From: Polaribacter dokdonensis
GTDB lineage: Bacteria > Bacteroidota > Bacteroidia > Flavobacteriales > Flavobacteriaceae
NCBI RefSeq assembly: GCF_024362345.1
Contig: NZ_CP101505.1
Coordinates: 2,315,501-2,379,500, forward strand
Length of the DNA stretch: 64,000 nt
Direction of reading: 5' to 3'
A program made the position numbers and the translations under genes. Under the pieces are notes generated by a model, which ran no database searches, was not told the origin of the DNA, and worked only from the letters and a program-made list of their open reading frames with translations. Positions 17,276-25,028 of the stretch are shown here, piece by piece (positions within the stretch are counted from its first letter, which is position 1; every line of letters begins with the position of its first letter).

Positions 17276-18871
17276 ATGAAAAATATATATAAAAATATAG
17301 TAGTAGGTTTTTCTTTCTTAGCTTTATTGACAAGTTGTGAAACTGAATTAGATCTTAGCAATCCAACTGCTTTATCTTTAGAAGAATTATTGCAGACAGA
17401 TGATGGTTTTATTGCACTTTCTAATGGTGTGTTAGATGCCTATCAAAAAGTACCAGCAAATGAATTTTATTTAACTGAGTTAAGGTCAGATAATGTAAGA
17501 GCAAATTCAGAAAATGGAAACTTTCCATTAATCAGTTCTTATAACGTAGATCCTAATAATGGAGATGTTGCAACATATTATTCAAACAATATGCATGCAA
17601 TTAAACATGCAAATACAATTATAGATAATAGGTTTTTAGCTCCAGAAAGTCAACAATATACTGTTGGTGAAGCTTATTTTATGCGTGCTTTATGTCACTT
17701 TAACTTAGTAAGAGCATACCAAAATGTGCCTTATATAGATAAAGTTTTAGATGTAACAAAAGATGAGGCATTAGATTATCCTCAGTTGCCAGAAGCAGAA
17801 GTTTATGAAAAAATCATAAATGATTTTAAAACTTCTATTGCCTATTTAGATGGAGCAACAGTAAACAGATATCGTCCATCAAAAGGTGCTGCTATTTGTT
17901 TAGCTGCAAAAGCGTATTTAAGTCAGCCAAGTCCTAATTATGGAGAAGCTGAATTATTATTAGCATCAGTTGTAGAAAACAGTGCTTCTTATAATTACAA
18001 CTTATTATTTACAGAAAGAAGTAATGCAAGACAGTTTGAGTTTAATGCAGATCCACTAGATCCTACAAACGATTTGTTAACAGATGATGAGTACAATGCG
18101 AATTTAGTTATTGATTATGGAAACATTTTTGGTAACGAAATTTCGGATGGTTATACAGATGGTGTTTTAGACGGTTCATGGTCTAACAATCCAGGTTTAG
18201 AGATTAACAATGAAGTTATTTTCTCTATTGCTTACGATTTAGTAAGTAGTGATAATTATGTAACTAGTGATAGTGGTTTAGACGATCAAGTAGAAACAGA
18301 TTCTGAATCTCATAGTTTTGCAATGACTTTACAAGGGCCTTCAAATGGTGTTAACATAGCAACTTTAGAATTTTTAGGAGTTATTAAGCCAGAAGAGCAG
18401 CCAGTAAGATTTTATGCAAGTATAGATGCATTATCATACAATCCTGCAGATATTACAAACGATACTTTTAATGCTAAATTCCCAACAGATGGTGAAATTG
18501 GTGATAATGATTGGATTGTTTTAAGATATGCAGATGTACTTTTATTATATGCAGAAGCAATTTTAGCTGGTGGAGATTCTACTACAGATACAAGAGCTTT
18601 AGACGCATTTAACCAAGTTAGAGCAAGAGCAGGTTTAGATGAAGAAGCTATTTTAACGAAACAAGCTTTATTGGATGAAAGACAAGTAGAATTTGTTTAC
18701 GAAAACCAACGTTTGTACGATTTAATTAGATTTAATGAAGCAGACAACGTTTTAGGAACTTTCTCTACAAACAATAGTCTTAACTACACAAGTGGAAAAA
18801 AATATTTACCATTTCCACAAAGGGAAATAGACAATTTACCTAATTTTTACAAACAAAATAATGGATACTAA
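17276..18871 (+). CDS. susD: SusD/RagB-type surface glycan-binding lipoprotein (1)
   Basis: 531 residues, lipoprotein signal ending in LLTSC, N-terminal TPR-like SusD domain (PYIDKVLDVTKDEALDYPQLPEAE region) and C-terminal RagB-type part with NDWIVLRYADVLLLYAEA and LLDERQVEFVYENQRLYDLIRF, which are characteristic. It caps the SusC barrel and presents oligosaccharide. It is 6 bp after susC; its stop lies just before the chosen start of the next lipoprotein gene, which points to one transcript and coupled translation. Substrate is inferred from the lyases around it. Confidence 0.95.
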   Translation: MKNIYKNIVVGFSFLALLTSCETELDLSNPTALSLEELLQTDDGFIALSNGVLDAYQKVPANEFYLTELRSDNVRANSENGNFPLISSYNVDPNNGDVATYYSNNMHAIKHANTIIDNRFLAPESQQYTVGEAYFMRALCHFNLVRAYQNVPYIDKVLDVTKDEALDYPQLPEAEVYEKIINDFKTSIAYLDGATVNRYRPSKGAAICLAAKAYLSQPSPNYGEAELLLASVVENSASYNYNLLFTERSNARQFEFNADPLDPTNDLLTDDEYNANLVIDYGNIFGNEISDGYTDGVLDGSWSNNPGLEINNEVIFSIAYDLVSSDNYVTSDSGLDDQVETDSESHSFAMTLQGPSNGVNIATLEFLGVIKPEEQPVRFYASIDALSYNPADITNDTFNAKFPTDGEIGDNDWIVLRYADVLLLYAEAILAGGDSTTDTRALDAFNQVRARAGLDEEAILTKQALLDERQVEFVYENQRLYDLIRFNEADNVLGTFSTNNSLNYTSGKKYLPFPQREIDNLPNFYKQNNGY

Positions 18872-18884
18872 AATTTATAGACTT

Positions 18885-20069
18885 ATGAAAAAGCAGATAT
18901 CTAGATTTACATATATTACTCTAACCTCGCTGTTATTCTTTGTATCATGTGTAGATGACGATTTACCAGGAGTTGGAGATCTACCAGATTTTACAAATCC
19001 TACTCCATTTTACAATTTTTCAGATGTATCATCATCAGAATTTGATTGTAATGATGTAGAATTATCAGCAAATTATGATTTTCAATTTCAAGCAGGTTCT
19101 AATCTAGCTGTAAATGGTACACAGTATCAGTGGTCTGTTACTCCAGATGCAGGTGTTGTTTTAATAAACAAAGACTTACCAGTTTTAGAACAACAAATAG
19201 ACGCACAATTGGCAACAGTGGTTGCTATTGAAAATGAAATTGCAAAAATTGAGTTTAAATTACCATGTGAAACAAATCAAGCAAAGATTGATGTTTTAGA
19301 AGCACAGTTGGCAGATTTTAGAGTGCAGTTACAAATAGAGCAAGATGCTTTATCAGATGAAACTTTAGCAGCAGTTGCAGATTTACAAGCTCAAATTGCG
19401 GCTTTACCTGCAGCAACTTTACAAGATCAAGAATTAATTTTCTCTTTTCCTGGACCAGATACGTACACTGTTGGTTTAACAGTTACAGATGATTTAGGAA
19501 AATCTGAATACACAGAAAAGTTAATTACAGTAAACCAAGCAGTACCTCAAATTCCAGTTCCAGAAATTGGAGAGCCAAGTTTTGAAGACAATAGCTTATT
19601 TGATGGTACAGGAGATGGTAGAGATTCTTGGAGAGCTCCAAGTAGTTCAAGATGGGGTAGTGTATTCCAAATCAACACAGATACTAATCCAGTAGATGCA
19701 CCAAATTTACCTGATGGTAGGCAAGCAGCTAAATTTCCTGCAGATGGCACAAGAACTGGTTATCAAGAGATTGAAGTAACTCCAGGTGCAACTTATGTAT
19801 TAACCTATTTTAGTGCATTTGAAGAAAATTCTTTTGGAGATTTAACAGTTTCTATCATTAATACAAATGCAGATAGTTTAGCAGATGCACAGTTAGATGC
19901 TAATATTATAGCACAAAGAACAGATAACAACATTGGCAGAGTAGATAATGTTTTTAAGAAACATGCACTTACTTTTGAGGCAGGTACAAATGAGTCTGTA
20001 ATAATTTTATTAAGAGGTTCAGGTGTAGAAAGCAGATTAGATGCTTTTGATATTACAGTAAAACAATAA
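18885..20069 (+). CDS. Surface glycan-binding lipoprotein candidate with a split PKD-like domain
   Basis: 394 residues from ATG 18885, which gives MKKQISRF and a lipoprotein signal ending at Cys22 (FVSC). An ATG at 18861 inside susD would add eight residues before the signal and is less likely. A PKD-like beta-sandwich begins at ~57-95, is interrupted by ~83 residues (98-180) rich in Glu, Gln, Ala and Leu heptads that look like a coiled-coil hairpin, and resumes at ~183-218 (FPGPDTYTVGLTVTDDLGKSEYTEKLITV). The C-terminal ~170 residues form a galactose-binding-like beta domain (ATYVLTYFSAFEENSFG). The position after susD is that of SusE-like glycan-binding proteins, here probably for alginate. 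Confidence 0.75.
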   Translation: MKKQISRFTYITLTSLLFFVSCVDDDLPGVGDLPDFTNPTPFYNFSDVSSSEFDCNDVELSANYDFQFQAGSNLAVNGTQYQWSVTPDAGVVLINKDLPVLEQQIDAQLATVVAIENEIAKIEFKLPCETNQAKIDVLEAQLADFRVQLQIEQDALSDETLAAVADLQAQIAALPAATLQDQELIFSFPGPDTYTVGLTVTDDLGKSEYTEKLITVNQAVPQIPVPEIGEPSFEDNSLFDGTGDGRDSWRAPSSSRWGSVFQINTDTNPVDAPNLPDGRQAAKFPADGTRTGYQEIEVTPGATYVLTYFSAFEENSFGDLTVSIINTNADSLADAQLDANIIAQRTDNNIGRVDNVFKKHALTFEAGTNESVIILLRGSGVESRLDAFDITVKQ

Positions 20070-20096
20070 AATATATTTTAAAAAAAATTAATAATT

Positions 20097-21575
20097 ATGA
20101 TAAATAGAAATCACAAAACAATTAAGACTAGCACATTAATGCTTTTCTTTATGTTTTTAGGTATTGTCTCATGTTATGATAGTGGTTACGAAGAATTTAC
20201 ACCTCCTACAGGAAATGTAAATAACATTCAGCCAAGTACATTATTTACAACAAGTCCAAAAGCAGGTGATAATTTGTCTGTGGTATTTAGAAGTTACTCA
20301 ACAGATGCAGTTTCTTATGCCTGGGATTTTGGTGATGGTGGTAGTTCTTCAGAGGCAAACCCAGATTACACATATACTGAAGGTGGTTTGTATAATGTGA
20401 AATTAACAACTACAAGTTCAGATGGTTTACAAGCCGTAGATTCTGCTTTTGTAGATCCAATTTCTGTAGATTTTACTTTTACATCAGTAGATTCTCAAGT
20501 AACATTTGCAAATACAACATCAGGTGCTCAAAGTTTGACTTGGGATTTTGGAGATGGAGATACTGTGGAATGGAATGTTGATGACACTCAAAACGATCCA
20601 GATTTTAGTCCTGTTCATACCTATGCAACTGCAGAAACTTTTGATGTTACTTTAACAGCAACAACCTTTTTAGGAAAACAAGTTTCCGTAACTAAAAAAG
20701 TAGAAGGTTTAGTATTGGCTGCAATTCCAGATTTTACATTTACAACAAGCTCTTTAACAGCAACCTTTACAGATGCTTCATTATTGGCAGTTTCTCATAG
20801 TTGGGATTTTGGAGATGGAACAACATCAACAGAACAGAATCCATCTCATACTTATGCACAATTAGGTACTTACGATGTAACTTTAACAATTACAAATAGT
20901 GCAGGTGTGCCAAGAACAATTACAAAACCAGTTCCTGTTGGTGGTGTAAAAGCAACTTTTAAGGCGATTGTTTTAAATGGTACTGCTAATGATTGGACAG
21001 CCTCTACAGGAGATAATGCAGATGCTTGGGATATGACACCAAACTCTACAATAAAAGACAACTCAGGTGCAACAGTAGATAGTCCTTATAGAGCAATTTG
21101 GTATAATACAGACCTTAATGATTATATAGATGCAACTTATTGTACAAGTGAGCAGCCAGGTTCTACAAGTGATGGTAACAAATTCGGACCAAATGCAGGT
21201 GGAGGAAGAGGAGTTAAATTAAGTAATAGCTGTAGAAGATTATATCAAGTAGTAGAAGTAGAACCAGGTGTAGAATATACATTTACTATTGATACAAGAT
21301 CAGAATCAGCAGGCGTAAATACAGAAGTATTTATCTTAAATAATGAAATTACAACCGAAGTAAATATTGCAGATAATGCAGATGGTTACTTCAATATTAC
21401 TAATGATTTTAACTCTAGTAAGAGTTCATCAAGCAATGATACATTTACAACAACAAGTTTTGTATTTAAAGCAACATCTAACAAAGCAGTTATTTATGTT
21501 AGAGCTTTAAATGCAGTAGATAGTAGTAATGAAGTATTTATTGATAATATTGATATTATTACCCCAGGTTTTTAA
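20097..21575 (+). CDS. PKD-repeat surface lipoprotein with candidate alginate-binding domain
   Basis: 492 residues, lipoprotein signal ending at Cys26 (GIVSC). Three PKD domains follow (about 45-125, 126-208 and 209-287), each with WDFGDG and, in the first and third, an HTY or YTY turn. The last ~200 residues (about 290-492) are a beta-rich domain shared with the T9SS-secreted protein at 9519 (see WDMTPNS, VDSPYRA, EQPGS, CRRLYQV, VFILNN and NDFNSSKS). PKD modules act as spacers, so the C-terminal domain is likely the ligand-binding part held away from the membrane. It is the fourth gene of the susCD unit. Binding to alginate is inferred, not shown. Confidence 0.8.
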   Translation: MINRNHKTIKTSTLMLFFMFLGIVSCYDSGYEEFTPPTGNVNNIQPSTLFTTSPKAGDNLSVVFRSYSTDAVSYAWDFGDGGSSSEANPDYTYTEGGLYNVKLTTTSSDGLQAVDSAFVDPISVDFTFTSVDSQVTFANTTSGAQSLTWDFGDGDTVEWNVDDTQNDPDFSPVHTYATAETFDVTLTATTFLGKQVSVTKKVEGLVLAAIPDFTFTTSSLTATFTDASLLAVSHSWDFGDGTTSTEQNPSHTYAQLGTYDVTLTITNSAGVPRTITKPVPVGGVKATFKAIVLNGTANDWTASTGDNADAWDMTPNSTIKDNSGATVDSPYRAIWYNTDLNDYIDATYCTSEQPGSTSDGNKFGPNAGGGRGVKLSNSCRRLYQVVEVEPGVEYTFTIDTRSESAGVNTEVFILNNEITTEVNIADNADGYFNITNDFNSSKSSSSNDTFTTTSFVFKATSNKAVIYVRALNAVDSSNEVFIDNIDIITPGF

Positions 21576-21591
21576 TAATATTAGTTTTAAG

Positions 21592-21630
21592 GTATAAAAT
21601 GTTTACAATACCGTAAATTTTATACATTTT
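21592..21630 (+). terminator. AU-rich hairpin between the lipoprotein and GntR genes
   Basis: GTATAAAA (21592-21599) pairs with TTTTATAC (21618-21625), and inside it TTTAC (21602-21606) with GTAAA (21613-21617), leaving a 6-nt loop and a 2-nt bulge. A short T run follows. It may reduce transcription from susCD into the regulator gene. The low GC content makes it weak. Confidence 0.4.
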
Positions 21631-21661
21631 AAAAAAATGACACTATATAATGTTTGTTTTC

Positions 21662-21675
21662 AGTACGTTTGTACT
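21662..21675 (+). promoter_or_regulatory. Candidate GntR-gene promoter with inverted repeat
   Basis: TACGTTTG at 21664-21671 fits the -7 consensus and lies inside the inverted repeat AGTAC-GTTT-GTACT (21662-21675). GntR proteins often bind GT..AC palindromes near their own promoter, so autoregulation is possible. I see no clear -33 TTG, and the sequence differs from the TTGGTNNACCAA operator. Confidence 0.35.
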
Positions 21676-21736
21676 CTAAAAAATACGATAACTAGATATC
21701 ATTTAATAGACTAATTAACCTTAAAAAATTTAGATA

Positions 21737-22438
21737 ATGAAGTTAGAAACTCTAGCAAAACTAGATCAGAACCAAATTCAAAAAAAAATTATTTCACAAA
21801 TTCGTGATTTAATCAATTTTAAGAATTTAGAGCCAGGAGATAAATTACCTTCTGAGCGAATGCTAACCGAAAAATTCGGAGTTTCTAGAAGTAATATTAG
21901 AGAGGCCATAGAAAAGTTAGAGTTTTATGGGTTATTGAAATCTATTCCACAAAGTGGAACATTCGTTGCAAATATTGGGGTTATAGCTATGAATGGAATG
22001 ATTGAAGATATTTTAAGATTAGAAGATCCTGATTTTAAATCTTTAGTTGAAACAAGAATTTTATTAGAATTAAAAACAGTAAGGTTAGCAGCTACTAGAA
22101 GAACAGAGGAAGATTTAGAGAATATTGAAGAGGCTTTATACGCATATAAAGAAAAAGCCACGAATGGTGAAAACGCTGTACAAGAAGATTTGTTATTTCA
22201 TTTAGCAATTGCTAAAGCTAGTGGAAATAGTACTATGAATACATTCATGTTAATTATCATTCCAGAAATCATTACAAACTTTCAAAAATATCATGTTTGT
22301 GATGCTGGTTTAACCAAAAGAGGAATAGATGATCATCAAGCAATTTTTGATGCCATAAAGAATCAAGAGCCACAATTGGCAAAACAAAAAATGAAAGAGC
22401 ACTTTAAAGAGCTTTATCAATACTGTTATAGCAGTTAA
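21737..22438 (+). CDS. FadR-subfamily GntR regulator, probable hexuronate/alginate repressor
   Basis: 233 residues: N-terminal winged helix (about 12-80, with LPSERMLTEKFGVSRSNIREAI and the wing SGTFV) and a C-terminal FCD ligand domain (about 98-225). The FCD metal site residues are present: Asp151, His155, His200 and His222. FadR-type relatives include UxuR and ExuR, hexuronate repressors that bind TTGGTATACCAA-like palindromes. Tandem TTGGTNNACCAA sites occur at five promoters in this locus, and this is the only DNA-binding regulator encoded in it, so it is the likely reader. The inducer may be DEH, KDG or a related sugar acid (inference). The MFS transporter gene follows after 14 bp. Confidence 0.9.
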   Translation: MKLETLAKLDQNQIQKKIISQIRDLINFKNLEPGDKLPSERMLTEKFGVSRSNIREAIEKLEFYGLLKSIPQSGTFVANIGVIAMNGMIEDILRLEDPDFKSLVETRILLELKTVRLAATRRTEEDLENIEEALYAYKEKATNGENAVQEDLLFHLAIAKASGNSTMNTFMLIIIPEIITNFQKYHVCDAGLTKRGIDDHQAIFDAIKNQEPQLAKQKMKEHFKELYQYCYSS

Positions 22439-22452
22439 TATAAATAATTAGA

Positions 22453-23754
22453 ATGAAGGTAAAAGGATTACGTTGGTGGGTTGTAGGGCTTGTAGCTTTA
22501 GCTGCTGTAGTAAATTATATAGACAGACAAGCATTTGGAGCTTTATGGCCAGATATTGCTAAAGACCTATTTCCAGAAATGGATGAAGATGGTCATAAAG
22601 CAATTTATGGTACAATATCTACTGTATTTATATTATCATATGCAGGTGGTCAAGCCTTATTTGGTAAAATATTTGATTGGATAGGTACTAGATTAGGTTT
22701 TGCCTTATCTATTGGTGTTTGGTCTGTAGCAACTATGTTACATGCAATTGCGCAAGGTGTTTTAAGTTTCTCCATATTTAGATCTCTTTTAGGTATTGCA
22801 GAAGCAGGTAACTGGCCAGGTGCAGCAAAAGCAAATGCAGAATGGTTTCCTACTAAAGAGCGTGCTTTAGCACAAGGAATTTTTAATTCTGGTGCTGCAA
22901 TTGGTGGTATTGTAGCTTATCCAATTATTGGTTTATTATCGGTATATTTTGCATGGAAAGCTATTTTTATTGTAGTTGGTATCTTAGGATTACTTTGGTT
23001 AATTCCATGGTTATTTATTGTTAAATCAGGGCCAAAAACACACCCTTGGTTATCTGAAGATGAAAAAAGTTACATTTTATTAGGTCAAAGAAATCAAGAT
23101 ATTGATGATGATGGTAATTATGATGAAGGTTATAATCCTAGTACAGGTAAATTATTAAAGCATAAAGAAAGTTGGGGAGTAATAATAGCTTCAGCAGCAA
23201 TCGACCCTATTTGGTGGTTATTTATAGTTTGGATTCCAATATACTTATCAGAAGTATTTGGTCTTAATGTAAAAGAAATTGCATTTTCTGCATGGTTACC
23301 TTATGTAGGTGCTATGATAGGAGCTTGGGCTGGTGGTTTATTAGCTCAGAACAGATTAAATGTAGGTTGGTCTGTAGATAAGACAAGAAAATATATAATT
23401 ACACTTGGTTGTTTAATTATGATTCCATGCTTCTTTTTATTAAAAGCACCAGGATCAGCAACAAATGCAGTTATTATAATGGCTGTTTTGTTATTTGGTT
23501 TTCAAGTAGCAATTGGTAACATTCAAACAATACCTAGTGATATTTTTAGCGGTAAAATTGTGGGTACATTATCTGGTTTTGCAGGTATGGCTGCAAAGTT
23601 AGGTGCTGCAGGATTAACAATTTTAGTAACTTTTATTACAACAGGAGGTAATTATACTCCAGCCTTCTTAATTGGTGGAGCATTAGCAATTATAGCTTTA
23701 TTAGCAATTTGGATTTTATGTCCGAAAATAGAACCAATTAGAGAAGCAAATTAA
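22453..23754 (+). CDS. MFS transporter, ExuT-like hexuronate permease (anion:cation symporter family)
   Basis: 433 residues with twelve predicted membrane segments. The start RWWVVGLVALAAVVNYIDRQAFG, of which NYIDR is diagnostic, and the loop AEAGNWPGAAKANAEWFPTKERALAQG are typical of the anion:cation symporter branch that includes hexuronate transporter ExuT. It most likely carries unsaturated or linear monouronates across the inner membrane for the cytoplasmic KdgF and SDR steps. The order GntR, MFS, SDR is tight (14 and 37 bp), as in other flavobacterial alginate operons from general knowledge. Exact substrate is not readable from sequence. Confidence 0.9.
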   Translation: MKVKGLRWWVVGLVALAAVVNYIDRQAFGALWPDIAKDLFPEMDEDGHKAIYGTISTVFILSYAGGQALFGKIFDWIGTRLGFALSIGVWSVATMLHAIAQGVLSFSIFRSLLGIAEAGNWPGAAKANAEWFPTKERALAQGIFNSGAAIGGIVAYPIIGLLSVYFAWKAIFIVVGILGLLWLIPWLFIVKSGPKTHPWLSEDEKSYILLGQRNQDIDDDGNYDEGYNPSTGKLLKHKESWGVIIASAAIDPIWWLFIVWIPIYLSEVFGLNVKEIAFSAWLPYVGAMIGAWAGGLLAQNRLNVGWSVDKTRKYIITLGCLIMIPCFFLLKAPGSATNAVIIMAVLLFGFQVAIGNIQTIPSDIFSGKIVGTLSGFAGMAAKLGAAGLTILVTFITTGGNYTPAFLIGGALAIIALLAIWILCPKIEPIREAN

Positions 23755-23791
23755 ATAAGAATCAGTTCATAAAATTATAAATATTAGAAAA

Positions 23792-24556
23792 ATGAGTAAA
23801 GCGCAAGGACAATTAGCAATAGTAACTGGTGCCACAGGTGGTATAGGTTTTGCAGTTGCAAAAAGATTAGGTAACGAAGGATATACAGTTATTTTAAATG
23901 GTATAGATGATGATGCAGGAGCAGAAAGATTAAAAGAATTACAAGATGCTGGTATCGAAGCTGATTACTATGGTTTTGATGTAACTGATGAAAATGCAGT
24001 AACTTCTAACATCACTAAAATTGGTGAAAAATATGGTAAGATAGATGTACTAGTAAACAATGCTGGTGGTTTAGGAGGTAGATCTCGTTTTGAAGAGATG
24101 ACTACAGATTTCTACAGATTTGTAATGGCTTTAAATTTAGATTCAACATTTTTTGCATCTAGAGCAGCAATTCCTTTCTTAAAGAAAAGTGATAATCCTT
24201 CAATTATAAATTATACATCAAATGCTGGTTGGAATGCAGGTGGACCAGGTGCAGGTATCTATGGTACATCTAAGGCAGCTGTTCATGCAATTACAAGAGC
24301 ATTAGCAAAAGATTTGGCTGAATATCAAATTAGAGTAAATGCAGTATCTCCAGGTACTATTGATACTGATTTTCATAAACAAATTAAATCTACGAAGCCA
24401 GAAGTTTTTAAATCTTGGGCTAACAACATTATGTTAGGTAGATTAGGTCAACCAGAAGATGTTGCTGGTGTTGTAGCATTTTTAGCAAGTAAAGATGCAG
24501 CTTTCATTACTGCAGAAACTATTCAAGTTGGTGGTGGTCAAGCCTTAGGTATTTAA
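23792..24556 (+). CDS. SDR-family reductase, probable DEH reductase
   Basis: 254 residues. Classical SDR motifs: TGATGGIG (12-19), NNAG (89-92), catalytic Ser143, Tyr157 and Lys161. In alginate degraders an SDR of this kind reduces DEH to 2-keto-3-deoxygluconate using NAD(P)H; the flavobacterial enzyme FlRed is an SDR. The context, last gene after GntR and the uronate permease, makes this the better DEH reductase candidate of the two SDRs in the window. After the second beta strand the sequence is LNGIDD, with an acidic residue two positions past the Gly, which could favour NADH, but I would not rely on that. A strong terminator follows directly. Confidence 0.85.
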   Translation: MSKAQGQLAIVTGATGGIGFAVAKRLGNEGYTVILNGIDDDAGAERLKELQDAGIEADYYGFDVTDENAVTSNITKIGEKYGKIDVLVNNAGGLGGRSRFEEMTTDFYRFVMALNLDSTFFASRAAIPFLKKSDNPSIINYTSNAGWNAGGPGAGIYGTSKAAVHAITRALAKDLAEYQIRVNAVSPGTIDTDFHKQIKSTKPEVFKSWANNIMLGRLGQPEDVAGVVAFLASKDAAFITAETIQVGGGQALGI

Positions 24557-24580
24557 TAAATAAAACTATCCATATATAAA

Positions 24581-24609
24581 GCGCTCTGTATGTACAGAGC
24601 GCTTTTTTT
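24581..24609 (+). terminator. Strong intrinsic terminator of the susCD-SDR unit
   Basis: GCGCTCTGTA (24581-24590) and TACAGAGCGC (24593-24602) form a GC-rich stem, followed by seven T (24603-24609). It lies 24 bp after the SDR stop and separates this unit from the second susCD pair. Confidence 0.92.
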
Positions 24610-24787
24610 GTGCTCATACTTTTCCATATCTACATGATGATTTATAAGTATCATCTAATCAGACATATAAAATGATATGAAATATTTAACGATATTACCA
24701 AAACATTGAATTATTGTTAATGAAAGTGTCTATTTGGTTGTTTTCATTGAAATAAATTAAAAAATTAATAAAAAATTAACATTATAA
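24610..24787. other. Intergenic spacer before the second susC promoter
   Basis: This AT-rich stretch between the terminator and the promoter at 24788 is part of a ~470-bp gene-free gap. I find no ORF, RNA gene or operator copy in it. Confidence 0.5.
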
Positions 24788-24865
24788 TTGCACGAATCTA
24801 AAAAAAGCATATATTTGGAAAACCAATCTGGTAAACCAGTATGGTAAACCAAATTGGTTCTCCAG
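24788..24865 (+). promoter_or_regulatory. Promoter with four-site operator array of the second susCD unit
   Basis: TTG (24788-24790), 19 bp, TATATTTG (24810-24817) form the promoter. Four related 12-mers follow at strict 13-bp steps: TTGGAAAACCAA (24815-24826), CTGGTAAACCAG (24828-24839), ATGGTAAACCAA (24841-24852) and TTGGTTCTCCAG (24854-24865). The second is a good dyad; the fourth is degenerate in the middle. The first overlaps the -7 box by three bases, the same register as at 911, 13914 and 32449. It is the longest array in the window and may give tighter or more graded control. Confidence 0.75.
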
Positions 24866-24924
24866 ATTGTTAACGAAATAACAACATTGTGTATGAGATT
24901 AAATTTGAATTAATTAAGATTGGG

Positions 24925-24952
24925 AGGGTAGACCTTGTTTTCTGCCCTTTTT
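24925..24952 (+). terminator. Terminator-like hairpin in the susC(2) leader
   Basis: AGGGTAGA (24925-24932) pairs with TCTGCCCT (24941-24948), with one G-U pair and loop CCTTGTTT, followed directly by T to 24952. It lies about 100 nt after the predicted transcription start and about 75 nt before the ATG at 25029, so it could end transcription early unless prevented (attenuation). Function is inference. Confidence 0.5.
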
Positions 24953-25028
24953 AAATTTAAGCTTATTATTAAAAAGTATTACCAGGGTCACACAAGTGAT
25001 GAATTATATATTAAACATTAACATTATT

